Source: Halonatronomonas betaini (GTDB lineage Bacteria > Bacillota > Halanaerobiia > Halanaerobiales > Halarsenatibacteraceae). Taken from it: 64,000 bases of DNA. Both the position numbers and the translations under genes were made by a program. The notes under the pieces were generated by a model. The model was not told the origin of the DNA, ran no database searches, and was given only the letters and a program-made list of their open reading frames with translations. Location: positions 41,741 to 105,740 of the forward strand of contig NZ_JADPIE010000001.1 of NCBI RefSeq assembly GCF_015666175.1. The letters are read 5' to 3'. Numbering within the stretch: the first letter of the stretch is position 1; every line of letters starts with the position of its first letter. Positions 7,127 to 15,196 of the stretch are shown in pieces.

Positions 7127-7894
7127 ATGGCAAACACTTTAGAAACTAAAGCCAAAATTCGTGCCAGTGAAATAAGGGATAAATTAGGCTTTTCCAAAGA
7201 ACCGGTGGCTAATATATTTAGCCTTATTGAATCTTTAGGAATTTTATTGACTAAAAAGCCGATTTATGATTCAAATATCTCAGCTTATTTCATTCATTAT
7301 AAAAATAACTACTTGTTTTTTATAAATAGTGCTCATACTTTAGGGCGGCAGCATTTTTCTGCTGCCCATGAACTCTATCATTATTATTATGACAAAAATT
7401 TAAATGGGACTATCTGTGATACTTTTAAATTTAAAAATCAGCGGAATGAAAGTGAAACCCTGGCTGATTATTTTGCAGTCCATTTTTTAATGCCTGAAGA
7501 CGGCATCTATAAATTCTTTAATCTAGTCGGCGAGGATATCGATATAAATAAAATAATTAAAGCTCAAAATTATTTTAAAGTTAGTTTCAAAGCTATGCTT
7601 GTTCGTTTAAAAGTTCTAGGATTAATAGATAAAAGCGAATATGATAGATATTCAACTATCCATTTAAATTCAACCTTTGCCAGACTGGGGTATACAAGAG
7701 AGCTAATTAGACCAACAGAAGAAACCTATATCCCTCAAAGCTATTTGGAAATCTTATATGAAAACTACGATAAAAATCAGATTACAGAAAGAGCTTATAA
7801 AGAGTATCTATCAGATGTAGGCTTATCAATTGAAGATTTAAAAATTGAAGAGGAGGTAGAGGATCTTGCTGAAGAAACCTCCTTTGATTATTGA
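7127..7894 (+). CDS. ImmA/IrrE-family metallopeptidase
   Basis: This 255-residue protein has the zinc-binding motif AAHELYHYYYD at about residues 83-90 and the downstream acidic ligand region ESETLADYFAVHFLMP, both typical of the COG2856 peptidases. A C-terminal extension of about 80 residues may mediate partner binding. It lies 3 bp after an XRE regulator and overlaps a PIN-like gene by 29 bp, so the three are probably co-translated. It could cleave the upstream regulator under stress, or act as antidote to the PIN-like protein. Neither is shown by sequence. Confidence 0.85.
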   Translation: MANTLETKAKIRASEIRDKLGFSKEPVANIFSLIESLGILLTKKPIYDSNISAYFIHYKNNYLFFINSAHTLGRQHFSAAHELYHYYYDKNLNGTICDTFKFKNQRNESETLADYFAVHFLMPEDGIYKFFNLVGEDIDINKIIKAQNYFKVSFKAMLVRLKVLGLIDKSEYDRYSTIHLNSTFARLGYTRELIRPTEETYIPQSYLEILYENYDKNQITERAYKEYLSDVGLSIEDLKIEEEVEDLAEETSFDY

Positions 7895-8420
7895 TAACTG
7901 TGTTTTAGGAAATCTCCATTCAGCAAAAGGGTTATATCTTTTAGACCTTTTATATCCTGGAGAGATTATTATCCCTTCCCAGGTATTAGAAGAAGCAACA
8001 TTGAAAAGCGGATTGTTTCAAGAATTAAAGTTATTAAAAGAAAGGGAAGTATTTCAAATATATACTATTGATGATATAAGTGAAATGCGTAGGTTTGCCA
8101 AACTAGAAAGAAGGTTTAAAGATAATGGAGAGGCACAGGCCAAGGGGGAAGCTGCTGTTTTAACAATAGCTGAGATCACTAAAGGCACTGTCTGTAGTGA
8201 TAATATCAGTGATGTTAAGCCTTATATAAATAGGCATAAGATGGAGTTAAAAACAACTCTAGGTATCCTTTTCGATGCATATTTTCAGAAAATAATTGAC
8301 CAGAGCCAAGGCGAGGAAATGATAAAAAATATTATTAAAGATGGCAATAAGATACCAGTTAATACATTTAAAGATGTTATCAACTGGTTTGAAAATGAAG
8401 AAGGAAGAGAATTATTTTAG
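7866..8420 (+). CDS. PIN-domain-like putative ribonuclease
   Basis: This 184-residue protein starts with TTG at 7866 inside the ImmA gene, preceded by GAGGAGG-like sequence. It shows a PIN-like pattern: an early acidic strand (PLIIDNCVLGNL), IPSQVLEEA, GEAAVLTIAE and a late VCSDNISDVKPYI strand, giving conserved D/E/D residues of a metal nuclease site. Such proteins are often RNase toxins. In the XRE-ImmA-PIN operon it is the candidate effector. The domain call rests on pattern recognition and is moderately sure. Confidence 0.55.
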   Translation: MLKKPPLIIDNCVLGNLHSAKGLYLLDLLYPGEIIIPSQVLEEATLKSGLFQELKLLKEREVFQIYTIDDISEMRRFAKLERRFKDNGEAQAKGEAAVLTIAEITKGTVCSDNISDVKPYINRHKMELKTTLGILFDAYFQKIIDQSQGEEMIKNIIKDGNKIPVNTFKDVINWFENEEGRELF

Positions 8421-8546
8421 GAGGTTATAATTGAATGCCTGGATTATTAAAAAAATATTAATAATCGCTTAAATACATATAAAGTTAATAATATTAATGA
8501 TCCAGGAAATTATTCAATATTGCAAACAAACCCCATATAAATAACC

Positions 8547-8595
8547 AACCTCCTCTGATAGGATAAACATATCCTAAACACGAGGAGGTTTTTAT
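8547..8595 (+). promoter_or_regulatory. Long hairpin that buries the amidase Shine-Dalgarno (possible terminator)
   Basis: AACCTCCTC (8547-8555) pairs perfectly with GAGGAGGTT (8582-8590), with an inner TAGGATA/TATCCTA stem (8559-8565, 8570-8576). The 3' arm contains the ribosome binding site GAGGAGG of the amidase gene (ATG at 8596) and is followed by TTTTTAT. The hairpin can therefore block translation of the lysis gene in read-through RNA, or act as a terminator for the preceding operon. Confidence 0.65.
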
Positions 8596-9153
8596 ATGCA
8601 ACCATTTAGAATTGCAATTGACCCCGGCCACGGAGGTAGAGATCCAGGAGCTGTTGCCGGTGATATATATGAGAAGGACCTAAATCTTAATCTGTCGGCT
8701 TATCTATTTAAAACCTGTTTGAATAGAGGTTTGAATCCATTTTTGCTAAGAGGTGGAGATTACAACTTACAGCTGGAAGAGAGGGTTAATTTAGCTGAGG
8801 CTGCCGGGGCAGAGCTCTTTTTGTCAGTCCATCACAATGGGGCTGCCAGTTCTGCAGCTAATGGAACGGAGACTCTTCACTTTCCAGGGAGCAAGTTCGG
8901 TGTATTGTATGCTGAATATATCCAGCAGGGGATGTTAGATGCTTTAGGCTCCAGGGACAGAGGGGTTAAGACTTCAGATAGTTTATATGTTTTAAGAAGA
9001 ACTTCAATGCCGGCAGTTTTGATTGAGCCGTTATTTGTGACCGGCGAGGAAGATAAAATGATTTACAGCAGGGAAGATTATTATAGAGGTTTAGCTGAAA
9101 TTATTATTGATTCAATTATCCAGTTAAATAAAGAACTGGGCAGAGTTAAATAA
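8596..9153 (+). CDS. N-acetylmuramoyl-L-alanine amidase (Amidase_3), phage endolysin
   Basis: This 185-residue protein is a stand-alone Amidase_3 domain. It has the zinc ligands His in DPGHGGRDPGA (about residue 12), Glu in YEKDLNL (about 27) and His in LSVHHNG (about 82), plus the catalytic Glu in VLIEPLFVT near residue 140. It cleaves the amide bond between muramic acid and the stem peptide. There is no signal peptide and no SH3 or LysM domain, so it needs a holin to reach the wall. Two to three small membrane proteins follow at once, forming a lysis cassette. Confidence 0.92.
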   Translation: MQPFRIAIDPGHGGRDPGAVAGDIYEKDLNLNLSAYLFKTCLNRGLNPFLLRGGDYNLQLEERVNLAEAAGAELFLSVHHNGAASSAANGTETLHFPGSKFGVLYAEYIQQGMLDALGSRDRGVKTSDSLYVLRRTSMPAVLIEPLFVTGEEDKMIYSREDYYRGLAEIIIDSIIQLNKELGRVK

Positions 9154-9446
9154 TGTTTGCCGGCAACATGATCTTTGAAAAGTTGCTGGTGATGGTGGCT
9201 ATTGGCACCTTTGCCGGTGAGGCTAAGAGGTCATTAATAGAAGAGAGCTTTGAAATTATTGTTTTCTCCTTTAATTTTATCGCCAGTGCTTTTTTAGGAT
9301 TTAGCCTGGGATATATCTTTTATTATTTGAGGGGCAAAGAAGAACTGGTTCCCTTTTTAGGCGGTCTTATCGGCTATTTCGGCAGCGATTTTGCAGAGGG
9401 CAAGGCATTGGTCTTCCTCCAGAATAGACTGGAGGGAGGTGGCTAA
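9153..9446 (+). CDS. Holin-like small membrane protein
   Basis: This 97-residue protein overlaps the amidase stop codon by 1 bp (TAATG). It has about two to three hydrophobic segments (residues ~8-22, ~33-56, ~66-80) and a glycine-rich GGLIGYFGSDF motif. Size, topology and position right after the endolysin are what is expected of a phage holin, which would form membrane holes for the amidase. I do not recognise the specific holin family with certainty. Confidence 0.6.
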   Translation: MFAGNMIFEKLLVMVAIGTFAGEAKRSLIEESFEIIVFSFNFIASAFLGFSLGYIFYYLRGKEELVPFLGGLIGYFGSDFAEGKALVFLQNRLEGGG

Positions 9447-9447
9447 T

Positions 9448-9813
9448 ATGGTGGAATTATTCGATCGGAAAAGAAAGCTGACAGCCTACTTTTTTATGGT
9501 TATTATGATAGTTTTAGCAGTCGGTGTCTTTTACCTGGCAGCCAGTTTAGAAGTCCTGGAGAATAACTTGCTTAATCATGAGGAATTAAAGGCTGAAAAG
9601 GTTGAGTTGCTTAATGGAATAGAGGTAGAGGTGGATTTAAATTATTTAGATTTGATCTATATCAATGGAATCAATAAAAATATTGAGATAATCGAAGGTT
9701 TAACCTGGCTGGTGAGAGTGGGTATCTTTGTCTTTATCGGCTTAGGTGTCTTTATCCTGGGGCAGTTGGTGGATATCACTCACAGGTTGAGAAAGATCTC
9801 AGGCGAGGTTTGA
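9448..9813 (+). CDS. Small membrane protein of the lysis cassette
   Basis: I start this protein at the ATG at 9448, after a GGAGGGAGG site, giving 121 residues; an in-frame ATG at 9391 lies in the previous gene and has no site. Two transmembrane helices (residues ~11-34 and ~88-112) flank a charged loop of about 50 residues, NELLNHEE-like and acidic, likely facing outside. The place between a holin-like protein and another membrane protein suggests an anti-holin or spanin-like role, but there is no direct motif. Confidence 0.5.
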   Translation: MVELFDRKRKLTAYFFMVIMIVLAVGVFYLAASLEVLENNLLNHEELKAEKVELLNGIEVEVDLNYLDLIYINGINKNIEIIEGLTWLVRVGIFVFIGLGVFILGQLVDITHRLRKISGEV

Positions 9814-9856
9814 TTTTTTGAGCTTAAATTTAACTATTAACTGGAGGAATGAATAG

Positions 9857-10240
9857 ATGGAGTTATTTCTAAATGTTTTAGCTATCTTTGCCGGTGGTGT
9901 TCCAGTCTTTTTTATAATATTAATAATTACTAGAAGGTTTTTTCCTGAGATAGATCCTTATCTGGCTAAGGCTAAGCCGGTTATTGCTGAGATCGATGAC
10001 CTCCTGGATGTAATTTTATTGGAATGGCAATCATCCAGGCTAGAAACTGTTAATGATATAATCGGTCAGCTCCGGCAGGACCTAAGAAGAGCCGGTTATC
10101 AGCTGGATCCAGCAGAAGAAGAGAAGGTAATCAATCATGCAAAGGCTAAGTTAAAAAGAGAGGCAGAGAAACCAGAGGGGTTAAGCTTGAGCAGGAATCA
10201 GGCCGGGGACCTGAAGGTTGAGTTTAAGAGAGAGTTTTAA
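9857..10240 (+). CDS. Membrane-anchored lysis-cassette protein with duplicated C-terminus
   Basis: This 127-residue protein has one N-terminal transmembrane segment (residues ~4-26) and a charged helical cytoplasmic region, an organisation like the LL-H family of phage holins. The ATG follows CTGGAGGAATG. Its last ~33 residues recur in the fragment at the left edge of the window (1-138). It is the final gene of the lysis cassette and is followed by a GC-rich hairpin. The function is inferred from layout only. Confidence 0.5.
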   Translation: MELFLNVLAIFAGGVPVFFIILIITRRFFPEIDPYLAKAKPVIAEIDDLLDVILLEWQSSRLETVNDIIGQLRQDLRRAGYQLDPAEEEKVINHAKAKLKREAEKPEGLSLSRNQAGDLKVEFKREF

Positions 10241-10246
10241 GATTCA

Positions 10247-10270
10247 GGCCGCCTTTAGGCGGCCCTAATA
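10247..10270 (+). terminator. Probable terminator of the lysis cassette
   Basis: GGCCGCC and GGCGGCC form a 7-bp GC stem around TTTA just after the last lysis gene, followed by an AT-rich tract (CTAATATTT). The T-run is weak, so termination may be partial. Confidence 0.5.
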
Positions 10271-10391
10271 TTTGAAATCAAAAATATTTAATTAAATACT
10301 CAATTAACCCTGGATTACAGAAGCCCAGAAGACTACGAAAAAGGGAGAAAACTATTTAAACTATGTGTCTAATTTAATGGGGAAGTTCAAT

Positions 10392-11480
10392 TTATCTTAA
10401 TAGATCAAGCAAATTATAATAATAGTATTTTCTATTTCTCATTTTATTATCAGAGAATATGATTTTTTCTTCTTCTAAAGTAGAAAGATATCTCCTACAG
10501 GTAGTATCAGGTATTCCTGTTAGAGAACTTATTGTCTTTACATCAAAAATTGGCTTTTGATACATTGTTTTTACTAGATCTACTACATTGGTACTGTTTA
10601 TCAAGCCCATTGCTTTTTCTAGATCTCTTTTATATAATTTATCGATTTCTTCAACAAGATTAATATTTTTGGTAACTTGCTTATTTACACTTTCTAAGAA
10701 AAATTTAATCCACTCATTCCATCCATTACCTTCTTTTCTAGTTCCATTAAGCATTCTATAATATTTATGTTTATCTTTCTCTAAAACTTCACTAATAAAT
10801 AGATTAGGGTAATCAATAAGGTTAACATCATATAAATATAATGGAATTAATATGCGTCCTATTCTTCCATTCCCATCTAAAAACGGATGGATAGTTTCAA
10901 ACTGGGCATGTATAATTGCAACCCTAACTAATGGATGCAAACTATCTTTTGGATTATTAATATATTTCTCTAGATTAGACATATATTGATCAACTAACTG
11001 CGGTTGAGGCGGGATAAAAGTAGCAGTTTCTAGAGTGCAACCCTCTGGGCCTATGAAATTTTGAATAGAACGATATTCTCCTGGAGCTCTATTTTGACCT
11101 CTAACTCCACTGCTCATTAAGATTTTGTGTAGTTTTTTGAATAAACGAGTTGAAATAGGATATCTTTCTAAAGCATTTTCTCCATAATTTAAAGCATTAT
11201 AATAATTCAAAACTTCTTGAGCATCATTATTTTTTTTGTTTTTATCAATATCAAATTCTAAAACCTCATCTAAAGTCACTTGTGTACCCTCTATTTTGCT
11301 GGATTGTACAGCCTCCTGTAAACTAAAGGGCGTAATTAAAAAATATTCATTTATTTTAGTTTTTTTCAACATAACCTGATATTTACCCACATTTGTACTG
11401 GCATTAATTAGTTCATTATAAAATTCCATAGGATTAATCTGTTCATCTATTGGTAATTCGTATGGCTTAAACGGCTTCAT
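10392..11480 (-). CDS. Fic-family protein with C-terminal winged helix
   Basis: This 362-residue protein has the complete Fic catalytic motif HPFLDGNGRIGR near residues 195-206, which transfers AMP or another nucleotide from NTP to hydroxyl side chains. An N-terminal inhibitory motif (SSKIEGT, near residue 62) marks a class II self-inhibited Fic. The C-terminus is a winged helix (VKTISSLTGIPDTTCRRYLS), common in Fic/DOC regulators. I start at the ATG at 11480, spaced about 8 nt from AGAAGGGA; earlier in-frame starts overlap or precede that site. It is a stand-alone gene. The target is unknown. Confidence 0.9.
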   Translation of the reverse strand: MKPFKPYELPIDEQINPMEFYNELINASTNVGKYQVMLKKTKINEYFLITPFSLQEAVQSSKIEGTQVTLDEVLEFDIDKNKKNNDAQEVLNYYNALNYGENALERYPISTRLFKKLHKILMSSGVRGQNRAPGEYRSIQNFIGPEGCTLETATFIPPQPQLVDQYMSNLEKYINNPKDSLHPLVRVAIIHAQFETIHPFLDGNGRIGRILIPLYLYDVNLIDYPNLFISEVLEKDKHKYYRMLNGTRKEGNGWNEWIKFFLESVNKQVTKNINLVEEIDKLYKRDLEKAMGLINSTNVVDLVKTMYQKPIFDVKTISSLTGIPDTTCRRYLSTLEEEKIIFSDNKMRNRKYYYYNLLDLLR

Positions 11481-11598
11481 TGAAATCATCCCTTCTTTTA
11501 TTTTCACTTTATACATTTTATTATAATATAAACGGCATATAATTGCAATTGTTCTCAATTATGTTTTAAATGAAAATAAAGAAGTTAAGATAATACGT

Positions 11599-11685
11599 TT
11601 AATGATATGGCACAAAATATTCTCTTGCAATATTTAAAAGCCTGGCTCTAACTGAGGCTGCCATGTTTTTAGGGGTTTCACTCAT
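11599..11685 (-). pseudogene. AbiEii toxin remnant (first 28 codons)
   Basis: The ATG at 11685 overlaps the AbiEi stop codon (ATGA). The frame reads MSETPKNMAASVRARLLNIA, the typical N-terminus of AbiEii nucleotidyltransferase toxins, then runs into unrelated residues and stops at 11599. The nucleotidyltransferase core (GS...DxD) is gone, so the toxin is deleted after about 21 codons. Confidence 0.7.
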
Positions 11686-12116
11686 ATTAAAACCTCCAGA
11701 TATCTACTCATTAGTGTCTTAACACCTGTAATCTCAGCGTATTTAATCAGTTTATCTATATTTCTATAATTTTGCTTTAAATATTCTTGAAGTGCTTCCT
11801 TCATTACATCAACACCTATTTTTTTCCGGTACCTAATACAGTCACAGATAATTTTTTCTCTGTCATATATTTTAATTTTCTCACCTTTAATATTTATTTC
11901 AGTTATGCCTGTATAATATTGTTTATCAGAAAAATAATAGATAGAAATAGGTGGATAATCAGGCAGAGTAGGCTTGAAATGATCCCTGTGGATGGCAACA
12001 TAATACTCCCAGGGATTATTGGTTGTCAGTTCATAATAGGAGAGGGCTGAAAGCAGGCTGATTAGCCTATATTTAAGACAATACAAATATAAAAAGCACT
12101 GGATTATTTCCAGCAC
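11682..12116 (-). pseudogene. AbiEi antitoxin remnant, N-terminal domain missing
   Basis: The encoded ~144 residues match the C-terminal part of AbiEi-type antitoxins of type IV abortive-infection systems (LISLLSALSYYELTT, then IYDREKIICDCIRYRKK and a long C-terminal helix). The N-terminal winged-helix DNA-binding domain, normally about 60-70 residues before this, is absent. The open frame begins in non-homologous sequence with a GTG and no clear ribosome binding site. With the toxin remnant just downstream, the whole AbiE locus is dead. Confidence 0.7.
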
Positions 12117-12158
12117 TTTTAGTTAAATCATATTAGTTTCTCGAAGAGTTAATAATTT

Positions 12159-12638
12159 TTAGCTATTAGCTCTGTCTTCTAAAAAATCAATAAATTCTTC
12201 TATATCCTTTCTTATCTCTTCTTTGAGCGGAGAGAGGTTTTTAACCAGGGGTTTAATTCGCTCCTTAGAAAGGTTAAAGGTATAAACATTTCTTACAATA
12301 TGTCGAAACCCTCTATATTCATCGAGTTTATTAGCAATTTCTTTACTTATGACTTGAGGCCGTACTTTTTTAATTGAAATTTTCATTTGATTTAAAAGGT
12401 CCTGGTGCCAGGATTCACCCTGAGGAATATTGTCATCAATTTCTGTAGCAATCAATTCAAAAATCCGTTCAAGACCGGCATAATAATCATGTAGATTAAG
12501 GGCTATACTATCAAGTATGAGCTCATCATAGGTATTTTCAATTCTTTCCCAGCCAGAATTGATTTTTTCTACAACTTTATCTAGCTCATCTAACTCATTT
12601 TCTATTCTACTAATCAATGTAAAGTAAGGTTTATTCAA
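12159..12638 (-). CDS. hepT: HepT-like ribonuclease toxin
   Basis: I start this 159-residue helical protein at a TTG (12638) that overlaps the stop of the upstream nucleotidyltransferase gene by 4 bp (TTGA) and follows GGGAGGGAGAG; an earlier in-frame ATG (12686) lies inside that gene. It contains YRGFRHIVRNVYTFNL (about residues 108-123), an R...H.xRN.Y signature of the HepT-like HEPN RNases. Such toxins cleave tRNA or mRNA and are silenced by AMPylation by the MntA partner encoded just upstream. Confidence 0.78.
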   Translation of the reverse strand: MNKPYFTLISRIENELDELDKVVEKINSGWERIENTYDELILDSIALNLHDYYAGLERIFELIATEIDDNIPQGESWHQDLLNQMKISIKKVRPQVISKEIANKLDEYRGFRHIVRNVYTFNLSKERIKPLVKNLSPLKEEIRKDIEEFIDFLEDRANS

Positions 12639-12994
12639 ATTAACTCTCCCTCCCTTTTGATTGCGTCTTTTAAATACTCTTTGCAATCATCAATATCAAC
12701 CAGATCAATTTGAAAGTCTTTTATCTCTCTAGTGATAGTTCCAAAGGCTTTATAGAATTTTTCTGGTGGTATCCCACTGGCTGCTAGATCAATATCTGAT
12801 CCTGCATGAAACCTCTCTTTTTGAGTTAATGAGCCAAAAATCCAGACCTTATCAGCCTTAAATTGTTCCTTTAAAATTTTAGCTGCTTTTTCTGCTTCTT
12901 CTCTTGCCTTCTTTTGCCTTTTGAGCAGATACTTATCAGTTTTAGTTGATTTATGAAAGAGAAGAGGATAATCATCACTTTTGATTTTAACCAT
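12635..12994 (-). CDS. mntA: MntA-like minimal nucleotidyltransferase antitoxin
   Basis: This 119-residue protein has the nucleotidyltransferase motif GSLTQKERFHAGSDIDLA (about residues 52-69), that is GS followed by DxD. An N-terminal basic helix precedes it. In MntA-HepT modules this enzyme adds AMP to a tyrosine of the HEPN toxin and neutralises it. It is the first gene of the pair, overlapping the toxin gene, with an AGGTGA site before its ATG. Confidence 0.8.
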   Translation of the reverse strand: MVKIKSDDYPLLFHKSTKTDKYLLKRQKKAREEAEKAAKILKEQFKADKVWIFGSLTQKERFHAGSDIDLAASGIPPEKFYKAFGTITREIKDFQIDLVDIDDCKEYLKDAIKREGELI

Positions 12995-13099
12995 AATAAT
13001 TCACCTGCTCTTTTAGGTTATTTGCTTTTCTGGCATGTTCATGTACTTGTCTTTGTCTTCTTCTGTAAAAAAAGTGGAGTATGATTAGTAAATCATCAT

Positions 13100-13378
13100 C
13101 TACTTAAACTTAATTTCCAGTTTTTTATCTAGAGCCTTAGCAACTTTATTTAAAAATTCAACACTGGGATTATAATCGTCATTTTCTAGTCTGGAGATGG
13201 CTGACTGCCTGGTACCAATTTTATCTGCCAATTCTTTTTGAGTTAAATCATTTTCTATCCTATACCTTATTATCTGCTTTTTAATTTCATATATAACATT
13301 AAGGTTATCATATTCCTCTTTACCTTCTTCAGATTCAAAAAGTTCTTCTTTTAAATCTTTATGATCTATTAATTCCAT
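13100..13378 (-). CDS. XRE-family HigA-like antitoxin or regulator (orphan)
   Basis: This 92-residue protein has a C-terminal helix-turn-helix (LTQKELADKIGTRQSAISRLE, about residues 45-65) preceded by an acidic helix, as in HigA-type antitoxins that follow a RelE-type toxin. I start at the ATG at 13378, 9 nt from GGGAG; a TTG at 13387 abuts the site. No toxin gene lies upstream, where about 180 bp is non-coding. It may be an orphan antitoxin, left behind or controlling a distant toxin. Confidence 0.72.
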   Translation of the reverse strand: MELIDHKDLKEELFESEEGKEEYDNLNVIYEIKKQIIRYRIENDLTQKELADKIGTRQSAISRLENDDYNPSVEFLNKVAKALDKKLEIKFK

Positions 13379-13576
13379 TATATTCAACTCCCATCTACTA
13401 AATATATCATATCACGTATATGTTATTATTGAAAGCCATGTTTAATAAATACGATTCCTTAAACCCAAACTATAATCTAACCAATAAAACCATTTTTTAA
13501 AAACTCATAGACAAAATAGGAATAATACTTTAATATAAAGTTAAGCAGAAAAAATAAAAAGAAGGTGGTCTTAATA

Positions 13577-14197
13577 ATGCCTAAAACTAAAAAGTTATCA
13601 TGGGAAGGCAGAGTAATTTCAGTTCAGCCTCGAATTAGATTAACCAGGTCTTTTGACGAAAGGTATCACAATTATCTTGGCTTTATTCTTAGAATTTACG
13701 GGAAAATTGAAAATGAAACTAAAGAATTTACTATAGGCATAGGGAAGGCCACACAGGCAAAGAAAGAATTTCAAGCCGGTGATATAATTACCGGGGAATG
13801 CCTGCCACCTTCAAACCCTGAAGCTGAACCAGCAGATTATTACAAAGCCTCAAAATTAAAAATACTTGAGAAAAGTTCAGAATTGAATACTCCACCACCC
13901 TGGCATGGAATACCTCCGACTTTAGAAGAATACAGAGCCAGAGGACATAGAAGGCTGGCAAAGATAACATATAAATCTAAATGTTCATCCTGTATCTGGG
14001 GAGCCTGGATGGCTGTAGAGATGATAATTGATCACTGGAACCCAGGTAAAGTAAAATACCGGACTGAAACTTTCTGTTATGGACCTAAATCCTGTGACTA
14101 TTATAAAGCCGGACCTAACAGAAAAGTACCAGGCAGAAAAGGTATGGTCTATGAAGAACCTGACTGGGTAGATGAAGAGGAAACTTCTCACAGATAA
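13577..14197 (+). CDS. Conserved-looking hypothetical protein with CxxC motif
   Basis: I do not recognise this 206-residue protein. The ATG at 13577 follows AGAAGGTGG. Residues ~1-105 look like an all-beta, OB-like domain (VISVQPRIRLTRSF, GDIITGECLPP). The C-terminal part holds CSSC at about 141-144 and two further cysteines (FCYGPKSCDYY), a plausible four-cysteine metal site, in a tryptophan-rich segment. It stands alone between an orphan antitoxin and a CPBP protease gene. A nucleic-acid-binding role is possible but unsupported. Confidence 0.6.
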   Translation: MPKTKKLSWEGRVISVQPRIRLTRSFDERYHNYLGFILRIYGKIENETKEFTIGIGKATQAKKEFQAGDIITGECLPPSNPEAEPADYYKASKLKILEKSSELNTPPPWHGIPPTLEEYRARGHRRLAKITYKSKCSSCIWGAWMAVEMIIDHWNPGKVKYRTETFCYGPKSCDYYKAGPNRKVPGRKGMVYEEPDWVDEEETSHR

Positions 14198-14321
14198 TTA
14201 TTCTCACAGCTAATTTCCTAGAAGCCCTAATCCATGCAGGAATAATCATTATCTTAGAGAATTATACAAATATAATAATTCCACCGGACTTAAATTGAAA
14301 AATTTTAAGGAGGATGAAGCC

Positions 14322-15173
14322 ATGGACTCCAGGGCTAGAAGACCGCTGAACACCTATTATCTAATCGCATTTATATTCACCTGGACTTGCTGGATCGGGG
14401 CGATTTTACTCGGCTACGAGGATAAGACTTTCATAGAGATAGTCAACCGCCAGTTCCAGTCAGGCCAGGAGTTGGCCACCTTTATCCTATTCAGGATCGG
14501 GGTTTACGGTCCGCTTCTGGCAGCTCTTATTACCACCGGATACCTCTATAAAACCAGGGGATTAAAAGAGTTCTGGCAGCGGCTAACCAGATGGCATATT
14601 CCGGTCAGGTGGTATCTCTTTGTCTTTCTCCTCCCGGTCTTAATTAACCTGGCCGTTGTCCTTATTGGCCTGCTAATAGGTGTTGAACTGTCAGCCTTCT
14701 TTGCCAGTGGTCTGCCAGTATCATATATCATCCTCCTTTTTATCTATCAGATCATAACCAGCGGCCTGGAGGAGCCAGGCTGGCGGGGTTTTGTCCTGGA
14801 GAATCTATTGGAAAAGTATCCTGCCGATAAAGCTAGCTGGATCTTAGGGCTGGTCTGGGCTATCTGGCATTTTCCCTATCTATTTTATCTCTACTGGGGT
14901 GGCGGGATTCAGGTGCTGCTGCCGTCACTGCTAGGCTTCACCCTGGCAATTATCGGCCAGACCTTCATAATCAGCTGGTTCTATGTAAACACTAGAAGTA
15001 TATTTCTGGCCATCTTACTCCATGCCTGGCTAAATACCTCAGCTGCAGTTATCATAGGCGAGATAACTATCGTTAATCCGGCCCTTGGTATAATTCCTGG
15101 CCTGGCAACCTGGCTTGTCGTCTTTGTCCTTATAAAGAGATATGGAAATCAGCTAACTGTAAATCCAGGATAA
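14322..15173 (+). CDS. CPBP-family intramembrane metalloprotease (Abi/CAAX type)
   Basis: This 283-residue integral membrane protein has about eight hydrophobic helices and the CPBP signatures: EEPGWRGFVLE (EExxxR, about residue 148), WAIWHFPYLF (His, about 186) and a later helix with HAWLNTSA (His). The family includes Rce1-like CAAX proteases and bacteriocin-immunity proteins. The ATG at 14322 follows AAGGAGG; a TTG upstream has no site. It lies 23 bp before an ADP-ribosylglycohydrolase gene, probably in the same transcript. Confidence 0.87.
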   Translation: MDSRARRPLNTYYLIAFIFTWTCWIGAILLGYEDKTFIEIVNRQFQSGQELATFILFRIGVYGPLLAALITTGYLYKTRGLKEFWQRLTRWHIPVRWYLFVFLLPVLINLAVVLIGLLIGVELSAFFASGLPVSYIILLFIYQIITSGLEEPGWRGFVLENLLEKYPADKASWILGLVWAIWHFPYLFYLYWGGGIQVLLPSLLGFTLAIIGQTFIISWFYVNTRSIFLAILLHAWLNTSAAVIIGEITIVNPALGIIPGLATWLVVFVLIKRYGNQLTVNPG

Positions 15174-15196
15174 CCTGTAAGGAGGCATCATAAACC

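Noticed and set aside
13003..13095. Short reverse frame ending EEDKDKYMNMPEKQIT
   Set aside because: No start with a ribosome binding site and no recognised homologue; possibly a gene fragment but unsupported.
14546..14731. Reverse frame inside the CPBP protease gene
   Set aside because: No ribosome binding site; shadow of a well-supported gene.
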